A stretch of 64,000 nt of DNA from Ixodes scapularis. Taxonomy: Eukaryota; Arthropoda; Arachnida; Ixodida; Ixodidae. The notes beneath the pieces are model-generated. The model was given only the letters and a program-made list of their open reading frames with translations, ran no database searches and was not told the origin of the DNA. Within the stretch, counting starts at the first letter, position 1, and each line of letters opens with the position of its first letter. The position numbers and the translations under genes are program-made. The stretch covers positions 107,684,831 to 107,748,830 of the forward strand of contig NW_024609846.1 of assembly GCF_016920785.2 (NCBI RefSeq), written 5' to 3'. Shown here piece after piece: positions 1 to 12,400 of the stretch.

Positions 1-172
1 TATCGGCATAAAGCACGATCAAGGAGAAAGGAATTCTTGCGTATTCCGTACTTGTACGATGGTCCGCACCGCGTAACATTTACATTAACATGCTATAGTT
101 CGGTATCTATAGTCCTAAAATATGGCTTACGTTTTGATGGGGAAAAACCACGAGACATGCAAATTATTAACA

Positions 173-209
173 TGTGTGTGTGTGTCTGTGTGTGTGTGTG
201 TGTGTGTGT
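173..209. repeat. (TG)n microsatellite
   Basis: The stretch is an almost pure TG dinucleotide run with one TC interruption. It lies upstream of the first recognisable exon of the peptidase gene, so it is probably intronic. Confidence 0.95.
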
Positions 210-431
210 ATTCTTTTTTTATAGGTGCCTGCAATTTTTTTGAACCATTCATTTCTGAATGTTCGGCGCGGCCTGAATTTAAATCACAACATTCAAGACC
301 TTCTGAGTTTACGAAAACCGTATAAGAAAGAAGATGAGTGAGTATTGTCAATGTCTTTATTATTGGATTTATTTGTTTCATCTAGATGTCACTCTTGTCT
401 AGAGTTACAATTTTTTCATGAAACTGTCCAG

Positions 432-490
432 GTGGTTCACAGGTGCGGCGGTGGTAAATGCTTTTTACGGTTCAATGACTAACGACATCA
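432..490 (+). CDS. M13 peptidase exon A (NAFY motif)
   Basis: The exon reads WFTGAAVVNAFYGSMTNDI and ends one base into the next codon at a GTAAGT donor. Asn-Ala-Phe-Tyr matches the family motif that holds the substrate backbone. The 5' end is uncertain. I chose the CAG at 429-431 because Trp before the GAAVVNAFY stretch is typical of the family. An AG at 401-402 would add about ten residues in the same frame, and an AG at 441-442 would remove a few. Confidence 0.85.
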
Positions 491-3400
491 GTAAGTACCC
501 AAACGAAAAATAAATTCCAGAGCAGTAGAGATCCAGTTTGAATTTTCCCCTTTCCTTCCTTAGGCTCAAAACAGTCATCACGGTACACTATATCACACTG
601 TTAAGGCATCTCTCAAATGAATATTTTATTGAGCTGTGGGTTTGCCTAGTAAACCGATCGAAACGAGACTGGGCTCATGCAGGAGCAGCTTAGAGTAGCT
701 CGATATTTTGTTTTTATTTATTTATTTGAAAATACTATCATTACTTTCTTGAGTGACATTACACAGAGGGTATTCGTAACAAATATACACACATCAATGC
801 AGGGAGCGGTTGACAATCAACACATATTAAAACGTACGCAGCACAAGTTTGTGACTCTAACAGGTTAACAGCTGAGTGATTAATGTTCAAAGGCTGGGGT
901 GCCGTTTCTATGTACACGATTTCGTTCGGCAGTCGGCTCCTGGCTTCAATTGGTCTTATAAGAAAAAAAAATAGTATTGCTTGAAAAGGTCGGTTCAACT
1001 GTAGGACGTTTAGATTGTTTTGGATTGGAGTAATCTGCCTGACCCTTCTTACCTGCTGGGCCAATATATGTAATTAAGGTAAAATTAAACTTGCTGTCAA
1101 TAATTAAAAAAAAAGTCATTTAAGCGTTGGGTTTCTCGCCTTGTTTGAAATGGTTGGAGATTGCTCGATTGCAGCCTTTCCGTTCAAGATGTCATTCTCG
1201 TTTAGTTGGAGTAAATAAAGCCAGAAGCTTGCCTTTGCACCATTTTTATCAATTTATCAATATTTTGGTGTAAGCGGACCATAGACTACAATTGTCTTCT
1301 AAGGTGGGGTTTATTTATGCTCCATACGAACCAGTTTAAACTTATCTGGTGGCGTGCTTTAATATGTCTATTGGCAAGCATAGATTCCTCTATGTGCTTA
1401 AGCAGGCGGTATCAATGCGTTTTCTCCGCGTTAAATTTTTTGGGAAGGTAACCCCAAAGATACTTGAAGTCTTACACTATTCCCAGTTTTTTGTCACCGA
1501 AGAAATATCGAAACAAAAGGAAGCTCTGCTTCTTAGTAATAGGGGAATATAAAAACTTTACAAAACGTATTTTTATATTTCACGCGTAACACGATTCCTC
1601 TATACAGTAAAGATATATATTTAATGATGTTAATTGTTACGGAGAACTTACTGTTGAACAGGTAGCTAAACAATCGTTATGAAAACGTCTGACCTGAAAG
1701 TAACGGCATCTTAACGGGGTTCTTTCGCCATGACTGAAAATTGTCATCACCAGTATCACCATTCTTAGTCCCAAGCTTCATGTTTCGATTTTGTAACTAT
1801 GTAAAAATGCGGTGTTGTTCTTATGTACATCGTGTCAGCATTAGTTTTATTTACTTCATTGGCCTTTTGCACTGCGCGAATTTGCCAAAGTTTCCACGCG
1901 TTTTGGTTTATGTTTGGCGAATTTTCGTGGTCAGAATTGTTATGTAACTTCATAAGTAACTAAAGATTAATTTCAAACAGAAATAAATGTATTCATCCAA
2001 CTTAGGATTTTATTTTCTGTACTTGCTTTAGCATTCACCTTTGTGTTTAAATTCTTAGTTAAGTGTATTAATTTAGTTTTTTTTCGTTTATAATCACATT
2101 TTCTTCCCCATCCTTATGACTGTGCAAGATGCCTAACCCACCCCCTTAGTAAAGAAGTGTAAAGACCCCTGGTTTATAAAATTAAGAGTGAACCCAGTTA
2201 ATATTAATGTGATGTAGTCAAAAGCACTTTGATTTTGATAGTTTTCTGTACGGTACCCTATCGAACGCCTTACATAAATGAATGCAGATGATATCGACTT
2301 GTGAGTGGGGCCAGCTGAACATGAAAAACACATAGAGAAAATATGATAACATTGCCACCGCTGAACCAAATACAATTATTAATGCCTCTTTTTCTTTTCT
2401 GCTAATCCTTGATGATGGTTTTATTTTCTTTACACTAACTTAAAATGTTTTAATTCTCTACACTTGATTTAGGTCTTCGTGTTCTTTACATTTAACTCTG
2501 AATTTCTTCTCCTGCAACGCATTGACCTTTCTGCTGTCGGAATGTTCTTATTCCTTCTCTTCTGTCTTTTTTAAGCGATCTTCCTCTTCTTCTACCTTTG
2601 CCTAGAACTCATGTCACACCGCAGAATAATCTTCTCAGAGTTGCGTAGTGCAACAGAAGTGGCACTAACACTGTTCTCGCCTCTTTCTTCGATGGCTAGG
2701 GCTGCCAGCAGTTCACGGGCGAGTTGATGTCTCTGTCGCACCACGATGTTGACGTTGCACAACACTGCCTCGCATTGGCACGCGCGACAATGGACTGCAA
2801 GTTGTCCTGCTGCTGTCACGTTTCGCAGAGATGTGGCATGTTCCCTGGTTCTATCATTAAAACAGCGCCCTGTCTGCACAATATAACACCTTCCACATGT
2901 TAATGGAATGTTATAAATGACTTCTTTTGACATTGGGCGCACCTTGTTTCGTGTGCGATATTACATGCGTCTCGGTGCCTACGTTGGTTTTCGCTTACCC
3001 TGCTTCACGTAGAATACCCCTTGTTCGGCGCGGAGTTTATCACTTGGACCCCTTGCCGGCCTGCGATCTTTTTTAGTCTGTGAGTGATGCCATGGAGGTA
3101 TGGTGCTACCACTACGGGATTTCTAGAATTTTTCTTTGCTGTTCGCTCCATGCCTTCCTGTCCGCGCTTCAACTCCTGGGAGATTTTTTCACATATTTAT
3201 ACCAGTAGTGTTTCCGGATACCCAGAATCAAGTAGGCTAGACATCTCAGTGCCAAACCTCTTCTGGATGTGGTGTTCACATGACTTCTTCAAGGCAGACG
3301 TTAGTGCCGTGCTGGCAAACCCACGTTTCACGTTCTTTGAGTGTCCGGATTCCAACGGAGGACACCCTTTACAGGACCGAGCTTAGTATTGCCAGCAGAC

Positions 3401-6400
3401 GTGGCAAGGTTAAGTCTAAGGCAAGATCAAGGCATCTGATAGATTTGTTTTGGGGTAGTTCATGAGTGAACTCAAGTCCCGAGCAGCTCTGTCGAAAGCA
3501 TCTCGTGACATACTCGAGGCAACCGTTGTCCTGTTGTACTAACTCCGTGCTACAAAGTATTAAGAAATCATCAACGTAGCGGAAGATAACATCAATCCGG
3601 AAACCTTTCATGCTTCGTTGGATAGCAAGTCAGCATATTGCGAGAAACACATCGCTGAGGTAGGGAGCCACTGGAGACCCGATGCATACACTCCTTTTTT
3701 GCTCATACTGCTGATTTTGATAGGACACCACCGTCGCCTTCAGGTAAACAATTAGCAATTCCAAAAAGCTGCCGAGGAACATGCCAGTCGCACTTTAGAA
3801 TGATGTGAGACATTGCTGTTCAATTGTTTCTCGAAGTATGTTTAGGAGGCTTCCATGCGGGATGGAGTAATACGTACATATCTTTTATGTCAAGGGAAAA
3901 TGCAGAGGCAATGTTAGAACCATTTCCCTGCAGAAAGGAGATCACACTTTCTGAGTTCGGAATCTTGACAGGATCTTGTACCAGCACTTGGGACAGTTGT
4001 TTGGCCAGAAATGTTGACACTTGTGCTTGCCAAGTATTTCTTTCTGGTACAATTTCCCGGAACGGAACTCCCTCTTTATGTGTCTTCGATGCTTTGATTT
4101 TTATGACAAGACAGCCTAGCTGGTTATTTTTTAGTATCTTCAGGATGACTTTTTTTATAGATGCAGTTCTTTTTTGATCCACTGGAATGAAATTTTCTGC
4201 GATTACTTCATCGGCCCTTCCTCCGTACTTTACTTTATCGAGGATGACAAACCGAATTCGGAATTTCTTTTCCTGCAGCGCATTGACCATTCTGCTGTCG
4301 GAATGTTCTCATTCCTTCTTTTAGATCTTTTAGGAGCTCCATCTCCACTAAAAGAACTAGCATATACTACGTTGGTCAGAACTAATGCCGCTTCTTCCAT
4401 ATGGTCACCGTGGCAGGCATACCTAACTAACAACCTGGAATCCGTTCGAAGCAGAGCCCTCCGGCCGTTTCATTTATTACGACTATTCCCCCTACGCAAG
4501 CATATCAGGATTTCGCCAATCAGCTAACCTTGACACTCTTTGTCACCGCCGCAGGGTGTCTCGTGTTTCTTTTCTTCTTCGGACCTTTTATTACAACAGT
4601 CATCTCAGGCAAAGTTTGCTATCGCCTCCTTACAGCATTTTCCCTGGTCTCGACCATTCTTGAATACTCCGTCCAATTTCTTCGTCAACCGTCACTCACC
4701 AAATGTCTTGTTTAATCATTGGCCATCGACGACTGCAACTCACTGCCTCACGTAATTGTTTCCTTAAGTGACACTAAGAACTTTTCTGTAGCCATTAGCT
4801 TATTATTTCTGACCCTTAACTAGTTTACAGCGTGTTTTTGTTGATAAATAGTGTGTTATTTGTTTGTTTTTTGAAGTGTTCACTCCCTTGCGTAATGCCC
4901 CCAGGGCCCTCAAGGAATAATAAATGATGATGATGATGATGATGATGATGATAGTATTCCATTCACATGTGGGAGGTGTTATATTGGGCACACAGGGAGC
5001 TGTTTTAATGATGGAACCAGGGGACATGCCACATCTCTACAAAAGTTGACAGCAACAGGACACCTTGCAGCCCACTGTCGCGCATGCCAATGCGAGGCAG
5101 TGTTGTGCAACGTCAACATCGTGGGGCGATATAAAAATCAACTCGCCTGTGAACTGCTGGAAGCCCTAGCCATCGAAGAAAGAGGCGAGGACTGTGTTAG
5201 TGCCCCTTCCGTTGCACTACACAATTCAGAGAAGATTTTTCTGCGGAGTAACATGAGTTCCAGGCAAAGGTAGAAGAAGAGGAAGATCGTTTAAAAAATA
5301 AAAAAAAGCGAAGGAACGGGATCATTCCGTCAGCAGAAAGGTCAATGCGTTGCAGGAATAGAAATTCTGAATTAAGTGTAAAGAAAACGAAAACCTAAAT
5401 CAATGTAAAGAATTAAAAAAAAAATCTAAATTAGTGTAAAGAAAAAGAAAAGCGGAGTCAAGGATTAGCAGAAAAGGGTAAAGGGGCGTTATTAAATGTT
5501 GCTAGTCCAGCGGTGCGAATGCTATAATATTTTCGCTGTGTGTTTTTCATGTTCAGCTGGCCCCATTCACAAGCAATGAGCCAACTTGCGCAGCTTGTGT
5601 CCGAGACATCGACTTGCTCTTCTTTGATTTACTGTAGATGCAATATTAAATAACTGGTTTTAGCCAGTTGAAGGATCGTATACAAACTGGACCGGCAAAG
5701 CAAATTACTGGTTATTTGTGATTGACACTAGGAGATTCCGGGAATCTTTTTGGTTGAATAACTGCCCGGGACTACTGATAAACGTTTCTTAGATTAACGC
5801 GTTTTCGATGTTTCAGTAGTTATAAACGTTACACTTAATCGATTCAATTAACCTTATTATTTAAATATGGGTAACATAAGGGTTCTTAATCTTTTGCTTA
5901 TCCGATGTACCCGATTAGGTTAAATGTTCACATGTGACTTGGAACAAAGTCTAAGCGAAGCCCCAAAATGCGGTTCTTCCGCCGGAATTCTTTTGCAAAA
6001 ACAAAAAGTGGATTTTTTTCACATTTGATATCTGGGAGATTGTAGTTCCGTTAAACACTATCCGTTCATAAAAACAATTAACTTTGGCTCTATAAGGTGT
6101 AATATATATTTACTATGTTCTATTTCGGTCACTAAACGGAAAGTGTAATTTCGTTATTATTCACTCCAACAATTATTTGCATCACTGGAGACTGCCGGTA
6201 TCCTTTCAAACGTTAAATGCAATGTTTGCGCTCAAAAATGATCTGTAAGTTGTTTAATTTTAACCTTTAAATGTTCATCTTACTTTTGCTTCTAACTTTT
6301 TCAAATAAAATTTGGCTATAAATTATGTTCTAAATTCCCGTATTCGTTGTTTTATATTAATAAAAGTGTGTCAAAACAAAAAAGAACAATATTTTTGGAC

Positions 6401-9400
6401 GGAAATAAAATGTGATCAAAACGTTATTTAATATCTTATTCCAAAGTAAAAAAAAACTAGCGTTTTTTTTGTTTCATTGGTTTAAAGAAGATGTTTAGGT
6501 ACTTCAGTATTCTCTCGACACAACGAGGAAGGTGACAGCCGTCGGTAGGTGGCAGACGTCAGAGGAACCAGAATATGCTCTCAAAACGTTTTTCAAAAAA
6601 AAGAAAAAACTGAGGTTGACGCTCAGCTTTATTCGACAAGCGAAGTAGGCCGACTGGACATGGCATGCTTGCTGGAAGTGCTGAATAAGGTGCCACGCCT
6701 TCGAAGGAGCAGGACTGTATTGACATCTAGGGAAAAACAAATGAAACACCAACCGGAACTGTTAACGTGAGGACATATGACCGTTGAGTACCAGCCACAC
6801 AGGTCCTATGGAGCAGGCGTTCTCGGCGCTGAAATTTACTTGAGTTGAACGGAGGTACTCCATTTCACCTTAAAGACGTGCTTATTATGAGATCATCCAC
6901 AGCGCCTTGAGTCATTCTTCCTCGCGGTGTTTTCCCCCCGCATTCTTCAATTTAACGTTTTGCAATAACTGCGAGCACTTGCTAAAGCATTCTGCGACCT
7001 ACGTTATATAAAAACAAGCGTTTTTTTTAATTTTAACTATGATTCTTTTGTTTTTTTTTGCACGTGAACACCAACTGTTAGGAAGCGTTACTGACCATTA
7101 TTGCTTCGTTCCTGAGCTCAACCGGAACAGAAAGTTTTCCTGTAAAACAGAACTAGAATCACAAAAAAAAAGCCATTCATAGCGGAGAGTACTAGACACC
7201 TCATAATGCATGTGGGAATTGCGTGAACTTTCTGAATGCTTTTAATCATTATCGTTTAAATTCACTACATATCCTTTGGCATTCATCTCCGAAATGCACT
7301 ACAGATCATTTGCATTTTTCTTTCCAAAAATGTTCTTACTTTACTATTTGTGAGAATTTTAACGAACACTACTTACCTGTGCATTAGTGGTTGTTCTTGT
7401 TGAATACTTAGTTCAAACTTACCTCCTATATTTCAGTCTTCCCGGCTGGAATACTTCAGCCACCATTTTTTCAAGACGGTGTGCCTTCGTAAGTGGTTTA
7501 AAAAAATTCAATTGAGTGTGGTCTCAAAATGGTTTCGTAGAATACGAAAACGTGTCGGCCACTGCACCAGCAATGTGGTAAATGTAATTAAAACTGAAAA
7601 GACAACTATTCTAGAATGGTAAAACAAATATTGAGGTTGACACTTTTAAGGGAGGCGGCATTCTTTTGCCATTGTTTTCCTCGCGACTTGATTGTGTAAC
7701 GCGCATTGCAGTGCAATGAGTACATAATACGCAGAACACTGCACACACTAGCATAAATTCAAAATAACGGAAAATACATAGGGAAAATTCGAGCTTATAT
7801 TGAAAAGTATCCGAAATTAATATGGAAGCAAACTAAATCTTAATTAATTTATGCTTCGTTTTTCGTCGTATATCCCTGGAAGCACAACATACTCGGTCCA
7901 ATGTTTCTCCAGTTTCTCCATTCTCTTTGAGAAGTGATTTTCTTCTAGGTTCCCAGAAAATGCTTGACAGCCTCGATGGCCTCTTTCATTTGGCCCAATG
8001 TTTTCACCAGTCAGAAATGTTATAAATCTCGGAGCCAGGTGTAAGTACGAGGAAGCCAGTGCAAGCGAGTATGGTGGATACGGAAGAATTCTGAGCTTCA
8101 GTTCTGTTAATCCTTGCTCATCCAGCGAAATTGCTAAATCCAGCTAATTTGCTCCGGATTGATGAGATACGACACTCACATTGCATAAAGGCAACTTTTA
8201 TCTTAATATCTAAACTATAAATAGGGTTTCGTGTGTTCAGTACTTAATTTGCTTGAAATTCCGGGGTTATTTATCGGTGTTTATATTGTAACGTCCCTGA
8301 CTGTTTACCCCGCGTACGGGTCAAGTACTGTACAAAAAAGCCTAGAAACGTTACTAAAACATTTTACTCCATCGGAAGAGTCTGAACCTGGAACCGGTGC
8401 TGATTAGCTCCCTAGCTCGTGGATGTGGCTGTTCCTTTTCTGCTCGGGTACCTCGTGTTTCTTGTTCCTCCTTCATTTTTTTCCTTCAACCAATGGCTCT
8501 TCGGTTTTTCTGGTATTCATAAACTTCAGATAGACACGGCTGGTAAAAACCTCCGGCGGTCCCGCCGGGAACGTACCGCTACAGTATCTTTCCTTTGATT
8601 CGGTGTTTTTTGGTGTCTAATTTTAATGCCGGGGAGAAATCGATGTTCATCGGGCTTGTGTTGTAAAGCGACTGTCTAATGACTAGAGAAAATAGTATTA
8701 TTATTTATACGTTAGTATAAATTATATAATATAGTATAAATTACATAATGTTAGTATAAATTATATATAATAATAGTTCAGTGCGGCTGTGTTCCAGGTT
8801 AGTGAGAAGAAAACAAATTTAAAAAGTAAGATAAAACGTTTCTTCCCGAAAAGCTGGCTTTTTTTTCTCTTCAAGGACAACTCAAATTTGGCCTTTTTCG
8901 GTTTTCACCGATTCGGAGAAATCCGCTTCGGGGGTAAATATTGCTATTTATCGGTGTACGTCGAAAACTTGGAAGAGTAAGTAAAAACTACTCAAGAAGA
9001 GTGGTTGTTTGGGCGAGTTGGTTTGACATCTTATACAATCTTGTGCGCAACAAAAACGAGGACAAAAGCAGAGAAGAGGACACAACAAGGCGCCTTGTTG
9101 TGTCCTCTTCTCTGCTTTTGTCCTCGTCTTTGTTGCGCACAAGATTGTATAAGATATAAAAACTACTCGTTCATAAACACTCCCCTCTCAGGTTCCATAA
9201 TTTTACGGACTTATATTCGGCGAGTTCCTAAAACATGTTATGGATTTTGTTTACAATTTCGTGCGTGGCAGCCGTTTTTGGAACGTCCTGAACGTGGTTC
9301 GTCACTTGGGTGCCTCCGCCCATCCTTGAATACCGAAACCCAAAAACTCACGGTGGAAAATGAAGGACCTAAATTCCCAAGAGCAGAATCTAACCTGGAT

Positions 9401-12400
9401 GTCGTTTCCTCCCAAGATTTTTCTTTGAAACAAAACATATGACCGATCGGACTTCTTTTTTAATCAATATTCGAAATCCAGAAATACTGTCGACACCATG
9501 ATAATATCTGTAAAAATTCGTCCTCCTAGAGGCGGTTATGGAAACAATTGAATTTAGACTGAGACAAGTAAATATCCTGCTGAAGCTCTCAAGATCCTGA
9601 GAATCAGCTACCCGTGTTTGTATGGATAACCAATTTGCTTGAAAGATACGTCCACTTATTATTCCTGAGAGCAATATAGTATGGGTCAGAAACACCGAAT
9701 GAACAGAGACGAGAATTGTGTTTTACAGCATGAAACGCATAACGGAAACCCCAATCCCCCATTTTTCTTTGGTCAATCCCTCCACAGTGAATTTCTCGTT
9801 TAAATTTAGTGGGAAAACTAAATTGATGTTTAAGTCTGATCACGTGACCTCATGGCACGTGATCAGATGTCACGTGATCTGTACACCAATTACGTTTTCC
9901 CGCCAATGTCCGCGGGAATGGTCCCATAACCTATACACCAACTCAGTTCTTCCTCTAAATCTGTCTGGGAAATTGATGTCAAGTGACCTAAACACCCACA
10001 GTTTCTCCGCTACATCTAGCAAGGAAATTCGCGTCAAGTGACCTGACCACACTTGACACATCAACACAATTTTCCTACTAAATTTAGCAAAGAAATTTAC
10101 GTCACATGGCCTTCACACCAATTTGGTTTTCCCGTAAAAATTAGCCGGGAAATTGACCCCACGTGAATTAAACATCCAATCTGCCCCCTCGAAAGTACTT
10201 GGGATGTTGATAAAAACAAAGGTTCTTCACTCCACGAAACTATGGTTTAATGTCTGCTAAATGGTTCCAAACTATCGTATCTTAAATTCTGCATTTTAAG
10301 CATAATTTTTTGGGAACGAACTTCAGGAGGGGTTGGGGTAGCGCTCATTGACTTCGGTTAAGTAAGACTTTTGCTTAACATTATGAATACTAGCACGATT
10401 CGACCAATATGGCCCGATTAAAATCTATTTTCAAGAATGCCCGATATAAACTGCGAAAAAATATACTTTCATTAGGTACTTACTCAGGACACGCCGGCCA
10501 TTTAAAGATAATCGAGATTTTTTTTCCTGACGCTTTAATTAATCAAAACACGAACAATTCACCTGCGATAGGTATCGACGTACCTCAAGGATAGGTAGCA
10601 CGAGTAGGGACTCTGTCAGTACTTTTTTTATAGAGAAGGGGTTCAAAAAGACATTAGATCAGATTCGCACTGTACTTTTAGGTTAATGCAAACTATATTT
10701 TGCCGGGGCAATCTTTTTTTCCGAGCTTATGTGACATCATAATCTGGTTATGGCTCGCTTGAATGAAGCAGTTTCCAAAACTTTTATGGATTCCATGCAT
10801 ATTTGCTTGATTCTCCTCAACATGTCACCCCATGGCATACATTTTATGAATTTTACTTGGGCTATTCAGTATCATCCTTAATCTAGTCCAGGGTCTGACA
10901 AACGGCGGTTCGCGAGCCGCATTCGGCTCGTCGCAGGTCCAAGTGCGGCTCCCTACTCCCCGGTAGACGGGCCATCTTCCCCTTCTCTGTCCACAAGACG
11001 ACAGTTATAGAATTTAAAAAAAAGCTCAGTCTTGGCAGCTTTGTACTATCCGACGTACACACAAGTGGACTGCTTTTTGACACAGCGATGTGTCCTGTGA
11101 CCGAGTTTCGTTTATTTTTCTATAAATAATTTCGAACTGCATACGGCATAACCGGCATCAGGAGCAGTGGCTGACTAGCGAACCACGCACTCATTTTTGC
11201 TTAGCGGTTGAAGAAACGTTCTGACCATTGGTGTTATTTGTTGTAGTTGACAATTATATTTTTCCCCTTGGAAAAATGGCAGTTTCTTCTGTATCGTTTC
11301 TTATTAAAAGTAGCCCCTCTTTCCTATTTCTTTTTTGCGGCTCTCTGAACTTTTGTAATTTCGTCTGCGGCTCCAACTTCATGTCACACAGGCCACTCTT
11401 GATTTATTCCATGTGTCTTGCGACGCATCTTTTTTGGAATCATCGTGGGAAATGTGACGAAGGCTGTAGGTTATCACCACTCAAATATAGTTGAGAAAAC
11501 TTGACCAAGAGAAGAAAAGTCCTCTATTTACAATCGAGGCATCTTCCGAACTGCCTAAGCACAAAAAAAAAAAAAACCTCTCGTGACCGACCCACCATTT
11601 CAACTTCCTTAATTATAGCCTCCTCTATACTCACAATGCCTGGCAGTTCGACGACAGAGCCATAGAGTGCCCGGTCGCAGATTTGGAACGCGAGGATCTG
11701 GTAGCGCAGAGAATTTCTGGGGGACCTAATCGTCAGCGAACAGCTTTTGCAGCGGCCAGGACCCGAAACATGCGTTTCAAACCCGACGAGAAAAGAAGGG
11801 GTAGCGCGAGGAACCCGAGCAGCACGAGCGGACATTCCATCGCTCGGGAGAAGTGTGTTTCGGCGTCTCGCCGCAGCGGGGCGCCTGTCACGTTGCTCTC
11901 CTTTCATCCGTTGTCCGCCGCTCTACGTTCTCAATTTCGGCGGCCGCGTCCCGTGGCAATCTGCCAGGCCTTGTCAGTATAGAGTAGGCTATGCCTTAAC
12001 CATGGTGGAAGAAATACATTTAGGTGATGGCTCAGGCCGCTCTTCACGCGGGGAACAAGCGACCAGATCGTGTTCGGCGGTATCCTCAAACCAGGAGTAG
12101 TTAGTTCCGCGCCAGCGCGGAGGGCGCTGAGCTATGAGCACCATGGGTATGAGGTCCCTACTCGGCGACCACGGTGTCGGCCGCGTAGCGAGCTCGCTTT
12201 TTCGCGGTGTGGTGGTGGTGTGCGGCCAGCGGCTGGCCTCGCGTTTTGCTTTGGTGCTTTGTCGATGACAGGTGCCACCATCGTGAGCGAAGGTGAGCCT
12301 TAGCCCGAATAAGAAGTTATGCTATAAGAATGGGAAAGACGTGCTTCGATCGCAACTGCTATTCGAGGTATTTCTTCCACCTTGTGCATTTACTCTATCC

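Larger units (their letters stand above)
2298..4330 (-). mobile_element. Penelope-like retroelement, copy 1 (degenerate)
   Basis: Read on the - strand, the element runs from a reverse transcriptase (4290 to about 3370) to a C-terminal GIY-YIG endonuclease (2942-2592), the usual Penelope order. A segment of about 60 bp at 4262-4325 is repeated in the same orientation at about 2500-2560, in the manner of the pseudo-LTRs known in this group. The 3' tail beyond the endonuclease (about 2298-2590) is shared in inverted orientation with copy 2 (5274-5573), which defines the 3' end near 2298. The coding region carries several stops and shifts, so the copy is dead. Confidence 0.85.
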
